From CAMCYM01 sp964405405 (GTDB lineage Bacteria; Bacteroidota; Bacteroidia; Flavobacteriales_D; Sanyastnellaceae), in the NCBI GenBank assembly GCA_964405405.1, contig CAYONT010000029.1, positions 1 to 26,467 of the forward strand: a stretch of 26,467 bases of DNA, given 5' to 3'. Below are positions 12,544 to 22,569 of this stretch, one piece after another. The notes below the pieces were generated by a model. The model did no database searches and was not told where the DNA came from. It saw only the letters and a program-made list of their open reading frames with translations. Position 1 is the first letter of the stretch. Each line of letters opens with the position of its first letter. Position numbers and translations under genes: made by a program.

Positions 12544-15518
12544 ACCACCTTCTGGATCTCCGTCCGCACATTGCGCTGTAGCAGCAGCTTGTTCTCCGCG
12601 CTGGGATACACCCGGTTGCTGAGAAAGATGTAGACCAAATCATGCTCAGGATCTGCCCACGCGATGGTGCCCGTAAAACCGGTGTGTCCGAAGCTGCGGC
12701 TCGATACCTGGGCACACGTGGGTCCGTTGTCGCTGCCGGCAACGGGACGATCGAAACCCACCCCCTTGCGGTTTTTCGCCACATCGGCCCGCACGGGTGA
12801 AGTCCATGCAGCCAGGGTATTGGGGTCAATCCACTGGGCATCCGCGTAGCATCCCCCCCGGTTGAACATGTGCATCAAACGGGCCAAATCATAAGCATCA
12901 CTGAACAATCCCGCATGGCCCGCCACCCCGCCAAGCAATGCGGCACCCGGATCGTGGACATGCCCGTGGATGAGCTGGTTTCGAAATCCAGGCTCCCGTT
13001 CCGTGGGGGCAATGCGTTCGAGCGGGTATCGCTCCAAGGGACGATAGCCCATGGAAAATAGACCCATGGGTCGGTAGAAGGCGTCGGTCACGTATTGATC
13101 CAGACCGAGGCCTGTGAGCCGTTCGGCCGTCTGCTGGACCAAGTAATAGCCGATGTCACTGTACTTCATGTTGCCGGCTCCCTCCAACCGCAGTCCCCGG
13201 ATCCATCCCAATACGGTATCGCGGAAGTCGGGGGTCACATACAGGTCGCGGGCGACCTGCCGGGGGTGTTCATCATCGGGACGGGAAGACAGGACTCCGG
13301 GTGCATCAAGGGCCCGTTGTGCGAGCGGCAAGACGGGAGGAAGTCCCGCTTGGTGGGCGAGGATGTCTTCGTAGCTCTTGCGGCCGATTTCGCTCGATTC
13401 AAATTCGGGCAAGTACTTGACAACGGGTTGTTTGCGGCTCCAGATGCGTCGGTCCTCCAACGACATCATGGCCAGGGTGGAGGAGGCGATTTTCGTGATG
13501 CTCGCGAGATCGTACAGGGTCTCCGGTTCTACAGGTTGCTTCCCATCGGTGGTGCCGTAGGAACCATCGTGGATGATGCGCCCCCGGTGGGCCACCACCA
13601 CCCGGCAACCTGGGGTGGCTCCCGCGGCGATGGCCGCTTGGGCGATGGAGTCGATGGCGGCACTGCCCCGGAAGGGCAGGTCGGACCAACCGAGCCGCTC
13701 ATCGCCTGCCAGAGGCAGCCCGTGGCCACAGGGAAACCCGCCTGCTGAAACAGGCAGGTGGCCACCGGCCCGGCCCGCCCCGGTGAGGGCAGCTGCCACC
13801 ACACGCTGGGCGCGGGCGTCGTCCTCGTAAGCCACCAGCACGGCATCGGCAGGCAGATGGCCCATTCGGTCCAGCATGTAAGGGCTGCCGAACAGCACCA
13901 CCGCCACCCGGGGACCTTGCGGCCGTTTCTTCAGGGATTCACAAAGGGCCTGGACGGCTTGGCGGTTTGCATCGGTAACTCCGTACCCCTTGCTCACCCG
14001 TCGGTCGGTCCCCCGCACGGCAACCACCACCCAATCTGCCCCGCCCAACTCACGGGCTGCGGCCAGCGCATCGGGCAGCAAGACGCCACGAACCTGCGCG
14101 CCGGTTCCCAGAACCTGCTGCATGCGGGGCGACATCACGTCCGTTTCCAGCCCAGCACCGACGTGGGCGACCACGACCCGGGGGGCCGCCGCCCGCATGG
14201 GAAGCCCGTCCGAGGCATTCTTCACCACGGTCAACGCACCCGCCAAGATCTCGGTGTGCAAGGCCTCGTGCTCTGGCCGGGATTGGAACCCGCCCGTGGG
14301 GACGGTGGGCAACGGTTCCCAGACTTGGGCCCAGGCTTTTGCCTGCAGTACCCGGCGGCATTTTTCGACGATTTGGAGGGAATCGATTTGGCCTTTGCCG
14401 ATGGCTGCCATCACTTCGGCAATGACCGCAGGGGGATTGTCGGGGAACAACAGGACATCATTTCCTGCCAGCAAGGCGTCCACCGAGGGAGAGGGAGAGG
14501 CCTTGTAATCCGAGAAACCCTTCATGTTCATGGCGTCCGTAAACACCAATCCTTCGAATCCCATCTGCTCCCGCAGGAGTTGTCCGATGACTTTGGGGGA
14601 CAGGGTAGAGGGACGGTTGCTCGCCGTATCCAAGGCAGGCACGAAGAGGTGTGCGGCCATCATCGCGCCGACGCCGGCATGCTGCAGGACATGGAAGGGA
14701 GCGAGTTCGACGGAATCAAGTCGGGCCCGGTCATGGGCCACCGTGGGGAGGGTGGCATGCGAATCGGAATCCGTGTCTCCGTGTCCGGGAAAGTGCTTTG
14801 CAGTGGCCAGGACGCGCTCGTCTTGTAGGCCCAAGGCATAGGCCGTCCCGAGCCGCGCCACCCGAGCGGGGTCCTCCCCGAAGGAGCGGTAACCGATGAC
14901 CGGATTTGCCGGGTTGGAATTCACGTCCACGTCCGGTGCGAAGTTCACATGAACCCCAGCAGCACGCAGGTCACGGGCGATGATGCGGCCCATCTCACGG
15001 ACCAGTACACTGTCATCGGTGGCCCCGAGGGTGATGGCCCTCGGAAATCCATGGGTCGAATCGAGCCGCATGGACAATCCCCATTCGCCATCGAAAGAAA
15101 CAAGCAAGGGCAGGTCTGAGGCTGCCTGAAGCCGGCGCACCCGGTCCCGTTGTGCCTGTGGACCGCCTTGCATGCAGATGACCCCTCCGATGCCGAGGTC
15201 GCGGCACCAGCCTTCTGCCAGGTCGCCATCGGTTCGGTCTGCCTTCGAATACACCGCTGGCATGATGAGTTGGGCCACCATGCGCTCCAATGGAAGGGTG
15301 AGCAGCACCGAGTCTGCCCAGGCCGTGGCTCGGTCTCCGGCGGGCGTTCCCGGGAGGAAGGGCGGGCGTTGCGAAGGCCCCGGGTGCTGCACGGCAGGTA
15401 CAGGGTTTTCGGCAGCTTCGGGTTGAGAAAAGGACCAGCCATCGGCCCAAGCAGACCAAGCCGCCCAAGCGGCCAGCGGCAAGGCGACCAGCGCCAGCCA
15501 CAAACGGATTTTCCGCAT
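12519..15518 (-). CDS. GH3 beta-N-acetylhexosaminidase (NagZ-like) fused to a beta-lactamase-fold serine hydrolase
   Basis: The 999-residue product begins with a hydrophobic segment (6-25) that is a signal or anchor, so the enzyme is probably periplasmic. The GH3 domain (about 65-600) has KHFPGHGDTDSDSH at 241-254, the NagZ-type loop carrying the catalytic Asp/His, and the nucleophile D328 in FTDAMNMKG. The C-terminal domain (about 615-995) is a class C beta-lactamase/PBP fold: SITK at 673-676 (S673 nucleophile), Tyr-Ser-Asp at 786-788 in the Y-x-N position, and HTG at 945-947 in the KTG position. This two-enzyme fusion is known in Bacteroidota. A role in trimming peptidoglycan sugars and stem peptides is inferred. 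The start lies one base after the cmk stop (TGACATG), so translation is probably coupled. Confidence 0.88.
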   Translation of the reverse strand: MRKIRLWLALVALPLAAWAAWSAWADGWSFSQPEAAENPVPAVQHPGPSQRPPFLPGTPAGDRATAWADSVLLTLPLERMVAQLIMPAVYSKADRTDGDLAEGWCRDLGIGGVICMQGGPQAQRDRVRRLQAASDLPLLVSFDGEWGLSMRLDSTHGFPRAITLGATDDSVLVREMGRIIARDLRAAGVHVNFAPDVDVNSNPANPVIGYRSFGEDPARVARLGTAYALGLQDERVLATAKHFPGHGDTDSDSHATLPTVAHDRARLDSVELAPFHVLQHAGVGAMMAAHLFVPALDTASNRPSTLSPKVIGQLLREQMGFEGLVFTDAMNMKGFSDYKASPSPSVDALLAGNDVLLFPDNPPAVIAEVMAAIGKGQIDSLQIVEKCRRVLQAKAWAQVWEPLPTVPTGGFQSRPEHEALHTEILAGALTVVKNASDGLPMRAAAPRVVVAHVGAGLETDVMSPRMQQVLGTGAQVRGVLLPDALAAARELGGADWVVVAVRGTDRRVSKGYGVTDANRQAVQALCESLKKRPQGPRVAVVLFGSPYMLDRMGHLPADAVLVAYEDDARAQRVVAAALTGAGRAGGHLPVSAGGFPCGHGLPLAGDERLGWSDLPFRGSAAIDSIAQAAIAAGATPGCRVVVAHRGRIIHDGSYGTTDGKQPVEPETLYDLASITKIASSTLAMMSLEDRRIWSRKQPVVKYLPEFESSEIGRKSYEDILAHQAGLPPVLPLAQRALDAPGVLSSRPDDEHPRQVARDLYVTPDFRDTVLGWIRGLRLEGAGNMKYSDIGYYLVQQTAERLTGLGLDQYVTDAFYRPMGLFSMGYRPLERYPLERIAPTEREPGFRNQLIHGHVHDPGAALLGGVAGHAGLFSDAYDLARLMHMFNRGGCYADAQWIDPNTLAAWTSPVRADVAKNRKGVGFDRPVAGSDNGPTCAQVSSRSFGHTGFTGTIAWADPEHDLVYIFLSNRVYPSAENKLLLQRNVRTEIQKVVYRSLGLG

Positions 15519-15519
15519 G

Positions 15520-16221
15520 TCAGGATTTTTCTTCGAGCGCCTTCAGCGCACGGGTGGCAATGAAATCGAACTGCTCGTCCAAGGTGAGCAACGAATTGTC
15601 CACCACCACGGCATCATCAGCAAGCCGCAGCGGCCCCACCTCCCGGGTGGAGTCGATGCGGTCCCGTTCCAAAACATTTTCCAACACGGTCTCCCAAGGC
15701 ACATCCTTTCCCTTCTCTGCCAACTCCTTGTGCCGTCTTCGGGCACGAACTTCGGCATCGGCGGTAATAAAGAACTTGAGCTCGGCATGGGGGAGGACGA
15801 CGGTGCCGATGTCGCGGCCGTCCATGACCACCCCGCCCATGTCCGCCATGCGCTGTTGCAGCGCGACCAATTTGTGCCGCACCGCTGGGACCGCAGCCAC
15901 GTGGCTGACCCACCGCGCCACCTCCATGCTCCGGATTTCACGCTCCACATTTGTGCCGTTGAGGTGCACCTCGGACTGCCCGCTGGCGGGGTTGAATTTG
16001 AACTGAATGTACATCCGCTCCAACGCCTTCTCCAGTCCCGAGGTGTCCAATTGGTCCCGCTGGATGAGCCGTTCGCGCATGGCGAACAAGGTGGCTGCGC
16101 GGTACATGGCTCCGGTGTCGATGTAAACGAAGTTGAGCGCCTTTGCCAGCGCCCGGGCCACGGTGCTCTTGCCCGAGGAGGAATGGCCATCGATGGCGAT
16201 GTTGATCCGGCGTCGGCTCAT
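15520..16221 (-). CDS. cmk: (d)CMP kinase Cmk
   Basis: The 233-residue cytoplasmic nucleotide kinase transfers phosphate from ATP to CMP or dCMP. The P-loop GHSSSGKST is at 12-20. DTGAMYRA at 35-42 and GRDIGTVVLPHAELKFFITA at 134-153 are specific signatures of the Cmk family, and RRRHKEL at 160-166 belongs to the lid. An insert of the cytidylate-kinase type (NMP-binding) lies at about 60-110. The ATG at 16221 gives the normal N-terminus; an in-frame TTG at 16236 falls in the promoter-like box. It follows porQ by 43 bases and directly precedes the GH3 fusion gene. The porQ-cmk order is the same as in Porphyromonas gingivalis (PG0602-PG0603). Confidence 0.95.
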   Translation of the reverse strand: MSRRRINIAIDGHSSSGKSTVARALAKALNFVYIDTGAMYRAATLFAMRERLIQRDQLDTSGLEKALERMYIQFKFNPASGQSEVHLNGTNVEREIRSMEVARWVSHVAAVPAVRHKLVALQQRMADMGGVVMDGRDIGTVVLPHAELKFFITADAEVRARRRHKELAEKGKDVPWETVLENVLERDRIDSTREVGPLRLADDAVVVDNSLLTLDEQFDFIATRALKALEEKS

Positions 16222-16225
16222 GGGG

Positions 16226-16233
16226 CGAAGGTA
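16226..16233 (-). promoter_or_regulatory. -7-like box TACCTTCG upstream of cmk
   Basis: TACCTTCG has one mismatch to TAnnTTTG and ends 4 bases before the cmk ATG. It may provide an internal start inside the lon-porQ-cmk-GH3 run. No -33 TTG is seen. Confidence 0.3.
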
Positions 16234-16264
16234 CAACGTGGGAGCGAAACCCGGAGGCGATCCA

Positions 16265-17331
16265 TCAAGTCCCGCGGGCGGGCCGGCTGAACAAGGGGAA
16301 AGCCACGTTGAGGTGGGTGGAGGACCCTGCGAAATGGTAGGTGTTGCGGGCCAAACCCACCGACAAACGGCGGGCGTTGTATTGCACCCCGATGGCCAGG
16401 CCGTTGGTGCCGAGGCGCCCCGCTGCCTGCATTTCCTTGCGTCGGCGGTAGTCGAATCCCAGTTGGACTTGGAGTTGGGGGCTGAGGACGATTTCGGCGC
16501 CGAGGCCTACGTGCCGCATGAATTGGTCTCCCAACCGAAACGTTCGGTTTTCGATGACCTCGCCAGTCAGGGGGTCCACGGTGTCGTCGTACGTGCCCGG
16601 CGGGGCCAAATCCCATCGCTGCAAGTAACTCCCCGTGGCGAAGAGCCGGAAAGGGGCGCGTGCGAACGATTTGGTCACGCCGACCTGCAGGTTGGAGGGG
16701 AGGAGACCCGTGGGTTGGGTCCAGCCCCATTGGTGCCCCAGGGCGGACCAGGCGAGCCCGACGGCCCAGCCGCGGTCCGGCCAGCGCCCCATCACGGCCA
16801 AGTCGGTGCCGAGGACCGCGGCGTTCTCGCGGTCCAGGTTGCGCATCCCCATGAAAACCTGGGCACCGAGGGTCCAGTGGGGCCGGAGGGCGTAGCCCCA
16901 GCCGCTCTGCAGGAAGTACTCACCGCCCCGAAAGGTTCCTGTCGAAGCGCCTGTGGCATCGGTGCCCTCCATCGCGCCGAACGAGGCGAAGCGCGCCCCC
17001 CATTGCCAGGTCAGCCTCCCGCGGGTGCGGAGCACATGGTTGAGCGACGTCAACGACATCCCAGCGAAGTAATCCATGTGCTCCAGCGCCACGCGGCCGT
17101 CCAGGGAGGAATCCAGTGCCGCCGGGTTGTACGTTGCCACGTGGAGGTCGCCCTCGGTCACCGCCGCGAGCCGGCCGCCGAGCGCGGCGGAGCGTGCATC
17201 CGTCACCAGCCCCAGCGGCAGCGGCTCGGAGGGGGAGGTTTGGCCTGACACCTGCCCCGTCCAGCCCGTCCAACCGGCACCGAGGCAGAGCACGGCCAGC
17301 GGCACCCAACTCCGAAGCCGGCCCCATGCAC

Positions 17332-17335
<4 letters not shown>
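16265..17335 (-). CDS. porQ: Type IX secretion system protein PorQ
   Basis: The 356-residue protein has a signal peptide (hydrophobic 10-27, cut near GQVSGQ). The rest is built of alternating beta strands with aromatic girdles (for example LTWQWGARFASFG and VQLGFDYRRRKEM), as in FadL/PorV-like outer-membrane barrels. LPLGLVTDARSAALGGRLAAVTEGDLHVATYNPAALD at about 39-75 is the typical PorQ/PorV N-terminal motif (DARSAALGG, NPA). PorQ is an outer-membrane partner in T9SS, linked to PorZ at the surface. Position next to cmk matches PG0602 of P. gingivalis and supports PorQ over PorV. Its ATG overlaps the lon stop (ATGA), so the two are translationally coupled, which is an unusual partner. The client proteins at 4709 and 22570 carry T9SS sorting domains. 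Confidence 0.85.
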
Positions 17336-19779
<2,444 letters not shown>

Positions 19780-19785
19780 GCGGGC

Positions 19786-19793
19786 CAAATTTC
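19786..19793 (-). promoter_or_regulatory. -7-like box GAAATTTG upstream of lon
   Basis: GAAATTTG on the minus strand has one mismatch to TAnnTTTG and ends 6 bases before the lon ATG, inside the 25-base gap after the GlmU-like gene. It could allow lon to be induced separately. No heat-shock-type inverted repeat is seen. Confidence 0.25.
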
Positions 19794-19804
19794 GGACATC
19801 CCGC

Positions 19805-20941
19805 TCAAAGTCGTGTCAGAAATGCGGAGCGATCGGGTCGGGTGTCTTCGTGGAGTTTCCGCCAGGCGGCAATCTCCTCGGGGGCCGGGGCGAGGCCGCG
19901 GCGGGCCATCACGGCTTGGGCGGTGTCTAAGAAGCGGTCGAAGTCGTGGGTCTCCCAGGTACCGGCTGCGCCCCAGGTGAAGGGGGGCAGGTGTTTGGGA
20001 GGGAATCCGGCGCCCGCGAACTGGGTGCCGAAGCCCACCGTGGTCCCGGTGTTGAACATGGTGTTGATGCCGCACTTGGCGTGGTCCCCCATCAGCAACC
20101 CCACGAAGAGGAGGGGAGAGGTTTCGAAGTGGCTGCGCGCAGCGTTCCACAAGGGCACGGGCCGGTAGTTGTTGCGCAGGTTGCTGGTGTTGGTGTCGGC
20201 GCCGAGGTTGCACCAGCTGCCGATGACGCTGTTTCCCAGAAACCCGTCATGTCCTTTGTTGGAGTGGTCGAGGAGGATGCTGTTGCTGATTTCGCCGCCA
20301 AGGCGGCAGCCGGTGCCGGCGGTGGTGGGGCCGAGGAGCCGGGTGCCCATCTTCACCTGGGTGCCGGCCCCCAGGGCGAGGGGACCCCGGAGGTGGCTCC
20401 CTTCCTGGACTTCGACCCCCGGGCCCAGCACGATGGGGCCGGCCTCGGTGTTGAAGGTGCTCGCGAGGAGTCGGACGCCGGGTGCCACCCGCAACCGATC
20501 CGCCGGACCGATCAAGGTGCAGTGCCCCGGCAGGCCCGCCACCGCGACCGGCTCCGCCTCCCACGCCGCGCTCAGGCCTTCCCAACCCGCCTCCAGTGCC
20601 TCCCCGCACCGGCTGAACAAATCCGTAAGGTGCCCGAGCAAGTCCGGCTCGCCCGGGAAGGCCCGCGCGCGCTCGCCGCTCCCGCGGCGCGCGAGCACCG
20701 TCCCCCCATGCTCCCACCGCTCCCCCTCACCCAACGCCGCCAACGCCTCGACCGCGGCGCCCCCAGGCACCCAGCGGCTGTTCACCGACCAGCGCCCCTC
20801 GGTCGCTGCGGCCTGGATTTGGCCAGTCCAAACCGACCGCAAACTCCGCCCACCCCACGGCAAATCCGCCACCGACCGCAAGGTGTTCAGCGGGTAGAAC
20901 GCCATACAGGCCTCGTCCTCGAAGAATTGAATTTCCACCAT
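19805..20941 (-). CDS. GlmU-like putative sugar nucleotidyltransferase with left-handed beta helix
   Basis: The 378-residue product belongs to the GlmU-related family common in Bacteroidota. An N-terminal nucleotidyltransferase-like part (FFEDEACMAFYPLNTLRSVADLPWGGRSLRSVW, about 6-38) matches the family pattern of a short beta strand then RPVA-L--G-----W. A hexapeptide-repeat beta helix (about 155-330) follows. It includes LGGEISNSILLDHSNKGHDGFLGNSVIGSWCNLGA and a GDHAKCGINTMFNTGTTVGFGTQ stretch typical of acyl/sugar-phosphate-binding beta helices. The sugar is not predictable, and the glycine-rich loop of classic GlmU is only weakly kept, so catalysis is uncertain. The ATG at 20941 is set by the family N-terminus and a consensus promoter just upstream. 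It heads the five-gene run to the GH3 fusion. Confidence 0.8.
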   Translation of the reverse strand: MVEIQFFEDEACMAFYPLNTLRSVADLPWGGRSLRSVWTGQIQAAATEGRWSVNSRWVPGGAAVEALAALGEGERWEHGGTVLARRGSGERARAFPGEPDLLGHLTDLFSRCGEALEAGWEGLSAAWEAEPVAVAGLPGHCTLIGPADRLRVAPGVRLLASTFNTEAGPIVLGPGVEVQEGSHLRGPLALGAGTQVKMGTRLLGPTTAGTGCRLGGEISNSILLDHSNKGHDGFLGNSVIGSWCNLGADTNTSNLRNNYRPVPLWNAARSHFETSPLLFVGLLMGDHAKCGINTMFNTGTTVGFGTQFAGAGFPPKHLPPFTWGAAGTWETHDFDRFLDTAQAVMARRGLAPAPEEIAAWRKLHEDTRPDRSAFLTRL

Positions 20942-20945
20942 TCTC

Positions 20946-20975
20946 CAAAGGTAATTGAACACGCGGGGCCCCAAA
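20946..20975 (-). promoter_or_regulatory. Promoter TTTG-N18-TACCTTTG for the GlmU-like/lon run
   Basis: On the minus strand TTTG (20975-20972) and TACCTTTG (20953-20946) match both elements of the Bacteroidota consensus with an 18-base spacer. The -7 box ends 4 bases before the ATG at 20941, so the mRNA would be leaderless or nearly so. The -33 element is one half of the palindrome CAAATTTG, whose other half serves the divergent MerR gene. Confidence 0.7.
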
Positions 20976-20979
20976 TTTG
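20972..20979 (+). promoter_or_regulatory. Palindrome CAAATTTG, -7-like box for the MerR gene
   Basis: CAAATTTG is self-complementary. On the plus strand it is one mismatch from TAnnTTTG and ends 6 bases before the ATG at 20986; on the minus strand it supplies the -33 TTTG of the divergent promoter. No -33 TTG fits the plus-strand promoter, so this side is weak. Confidence 0.35.
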
Positions 20980-20985
20980 TAACCG

Positions 20986-21873
20986 ATGGTTATGCAGCAG
21001 TTTTCCATCCGCGACCTGGAGCACTTCTCTGGCATCAAGGCCCACACCATTCGGATGTGGGAGCAGCGGTACCAACTGCTAGAACCCAACCGGACCGACA
21101 CCAACATTCGGTACTACACCGGTGACCACCTCAAGTTCTTACTGAACGTTGGGATGCTGTTGGACAGTGGCATGCGCATTTCCAGGGTTGCAGCCATGTC
21201 TCCGGACGAAATCGCCCAAGCCGTTGCTGCGATTCAGCAGGAAGCCGGTTCCGACGAGGCCATCTTTAATGCACTCAAGGTCAGCATGTTGAATTACGAC
21301 GAGGCCTTGTTTCGCAGGGTCTCGGAAGCGGCTGTGGCCCAGCGTGGGTTCAACCGGACGGTTCAGGAAATCTACTTGCCTTTTTTAGGCCAAATGGGCA
21401 TGCTCTGGCTCACCAATGCCATCTGTCCGGCCCAGGAGCACTTCATCTCCCACCTGCTCCGGGAGCAACTGATGTCGGTGGCGCATGCCACCCCGCCACC
21501 CGCCTCGGCAGATGCGCCCATTTGGGTCTTGTATCTCCCTGAGCGCGAAGTGCATGATCTCTCCTTGTTGTATTTCCATGTCCTCGCTCGGGAGGCCGGC
21601 GTTCGGTCCATCTTTCTGGGGGCGAACGTGCCGTTTGAGGACCTCGAGGCCCTGGGCCGTCAGTTTCCAGCGGTGCGGTTCGTGACCTATTGCACCACCT
21701 TCCCCGCCCCCGGTGACGCCCCGCTGTACGTGGAGCGTCTATCCTTGGCGTTTGCGGGCACCAACCACCGTTGCTTCTTGGGCGGTCGGGTCTTTGCCGG
21801 GGTTGCGTCCACTGCCACCGTCACGGTGGCAGATTCCGGCGCTTCCCTCGCCCAGCACCTCTTCGGTGCCTGA
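20986..21873 (+). CDS. MerR-family regulator with B12-binding domain (CarH/LitR-like photoreceptor)
   Basis: The 295-residue protein has an N-terminal MerR helix-turn-helix (about 5-72: FSIRDLEHFSGIKAHTIRMWEQRYQLLEPNRT). A cobalamin-binding helical bundle and Rossmann-like domain (about 90-290) follow. W141, nine residues, then E151-H152 reproduce the W-x9-EH signature that marks adenosylcobalamin-dependent light sensors of the CarH type. H190 in EREVHDLS sits where the lower axial His ligand lies, followed by GVRSIFLGANVPFEDL, the expected strand and loop. Such proteins repress carotenoid and related genes in the dark and release DNA on illumination. The sigma factor gene follows 102 bases downstream on the same strand, as in light-inducible carotenoid loci, but no crt gene is visible here. 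Two palindromes in the gap are its likely operators. Light sensing is inferred, not shown. Confidence 0.88.
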   Translation: MVMQQFSIRDLEHFSGIKAHTIRMWEQRYQLLEPNRTDTNIRYYTGDHLKFLLNVGMLLDSGMRISRVAAMSPDEIAQAVAAIQQEAGSDEAIFNALKVSMLNYDEALFRRVSEAAVAQRGFNRTVQEIYLPFLGQMGMLWLTNAICPAQEHFISHLLREQLMSVAHATPPPASADAPIWVLYLPEREVHDLSLLYFHVLAREAGVRSIFLGANVPFEDLEALGRQFPAVRFVTYCTTFPAPGDAPLYVERLSLAFAGTNHRCFLGGRVFAGVASTATVTVADSGASLAQHLFGA

Positions 21874-21876
21874 GGC

Positions 21877-21910
21877 TTGTTTAAACTTTTCTTAAAAAAG
21901 TTGAACAAAG
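21877..21910. promoter_or_regulatory. Operator-like palindrome, copy 1
   Basis: Left arm TTGTTTAAACTTT (21877-21889) pairs with right arm AAAGTTGAACAAA (21897-21909), whose complement reads TTTGTTCAACTTT. The arms match apart from small differences and flank a 7-base centre. A second copy starts exactly 52 bases downstream. It lies just after the MerR stop and upstream of the sigma promoter. There is no gene end that would need a terminator of this form on the minus strand, and the palindrome lacks a GC-rich stem. Confidence 0.6.
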
Positions 21911-21942
21911 TTTGGTTGCGTAAGAGGTTTGTTTAATCTTTG
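21911..21942 (+). promoter_or_regulatory. Promoter of the sigma factor, TTTG-N19-TAATCTTTG
   Basis: TTTG at 21911-21914 and TAATCTTTG at 21934-21942 (the -7 consensus with one extra base) have a 19-base spacer. The start point would fall near 21948, giving a leader of about 28 bases before the ATG at 21976. The -33 side abuts palindrome copy 1 and the -7 box lies inside copy 2, the layout expected for repression. Confidence 0.5.
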
Positions 21943-21962
21943 AGCGTCAAAGTTGAACAAAT
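21929..21962. promoter_or_regulatory. Operator-like palindrome, copy 2
   Basis: TTGTTTAATCTTT (21929-21941) and AAAGTTGAACAAA (21949-21961) repeat the arms of copy 1 at exactly 52 bases offset. The right arm is identical over 13 bases; the left differs at one base. The centre of the copy (GAGCGTC) is not conserved, as expected if only the arms are read by protein. It covers the -7 box and likely start point of the sigma gene. Confidence 0.6.
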
Positions 21963-21975
21963 CACATCGAACGCC

Positions 21976-22479
21976 ATGGGCACCTACGAATTCAACCAGC
22001 TGTTGGTCGGTCAGCGAGACTTCCTGCACGGATTTGCGATGGGTTTCACGCGGGATACCCAGGATGCCGAAGATTTGATACAAGATACTTTCATCAAGGC
22101 ACTGCGCTACCGAGATCACTTCCGGGAGGGAACGAACATCAAGGGGTGGCTGTATACCATCATGCGCAACATCTTCATCAACAACTACAAGCGCAAGAAA
22201 TTCCAGAACACGATTTTGGATACGACGGAGAACCAGTTCTACCTCAACGCAGGCCAACCCGCCGCCCACGACACGGTGACCAGTCGGATTGCTGAAAAGG
22301 ACATCCGCTCTGCCATTGAAGGTCTGAAGCCGGAGTTCCGTGTACCCTTCAACATGTTTGTAGAGGGATTCCATTACGACGAAATCGCTGCCCACCTGGA
22401 TATCCCCATGGGCACGGTGAAGAGCCGCATTTTCCATGCCCGCAAGAAGTTGGGTGCTGCACTCTCCGACTACAACTGA
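21976..22479 (+). CDS. ECF-type RNA polymerase sigma factor
   Basis: The 167-residue product has sigma region 2 (about 10-75: DAEDLIQDTFIKAL, then NIKGWLYTIMRNIFINNYKR) and region 4 (about 108-162: PEFRVPFNMFVEGFHYDEIAAHLDIPMGTVKSRIFHARKKL). There is no region 3 and no membrane anchor. It directs core polymerase to its own promoter set. The ATG at 21976 gives the common MGTYEFN-type N-terminus; a TTG at 21940 lies inside the -7 box and is rejected. Its position downstream of the CarH-like MerR gene and behind two palindromes suggests light- or B12-controlled expression. No anti-sigma gene is adjacent, so control is probably transcriptional. Targets are not identifiable here. Confidence 0.92.
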   Translation: MGTYEFNQLLVGQRDFLHGFAMGFTRDTQDAEDLIQDTFIKALRYRDHFREGTNIKGWLYTIMRNIFINNYKRKKFQNTILDTTENQFYLNAGQPAAHDTVTSRIAEKDIRSAIEGLKPEFRVPFNMFVEGFHYDEIAAHLDIPMGTVKSRIFHARKKLGAALSDYN

Positions 22480-22485
22480 TTCGGT

Positions 22486-22513
22486 GTTGCAAGGCAACCC
22501 TTTCGTTACTTTG
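22486..22513 (+). promoter_or_regulatory. Short hairpin and possible promoter TTG-N17-TACTTTG
   Basis: GTTGC-AAG-GCAAC (22486-22498) followed by CCCTTT could be a weak terminator for the sigma gene. The same bases hold TTG at 22487-22489 and TACTTTG at 22507-22513 with a 17-base spacer, a near-consensus promoter for the gene at 22570 (one base short in the -7 box). The two readings compete and I cannot decide between them. Confidence 0.35.
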
Positions 22514-22569
22514 TCGGTCTAAAGTCAGGACGGGCAGTTTGCTGGTCCGACAAAACCAACGTGCTTTCC

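Noticed and set aside
21855..21869. Hairpin GCACC-TCTTC-GGTGC near the end of the MerR gene as a terminator.
   Set aside because: It lies inside the coding region, has only a 5-base stem and is not followed by a T run.
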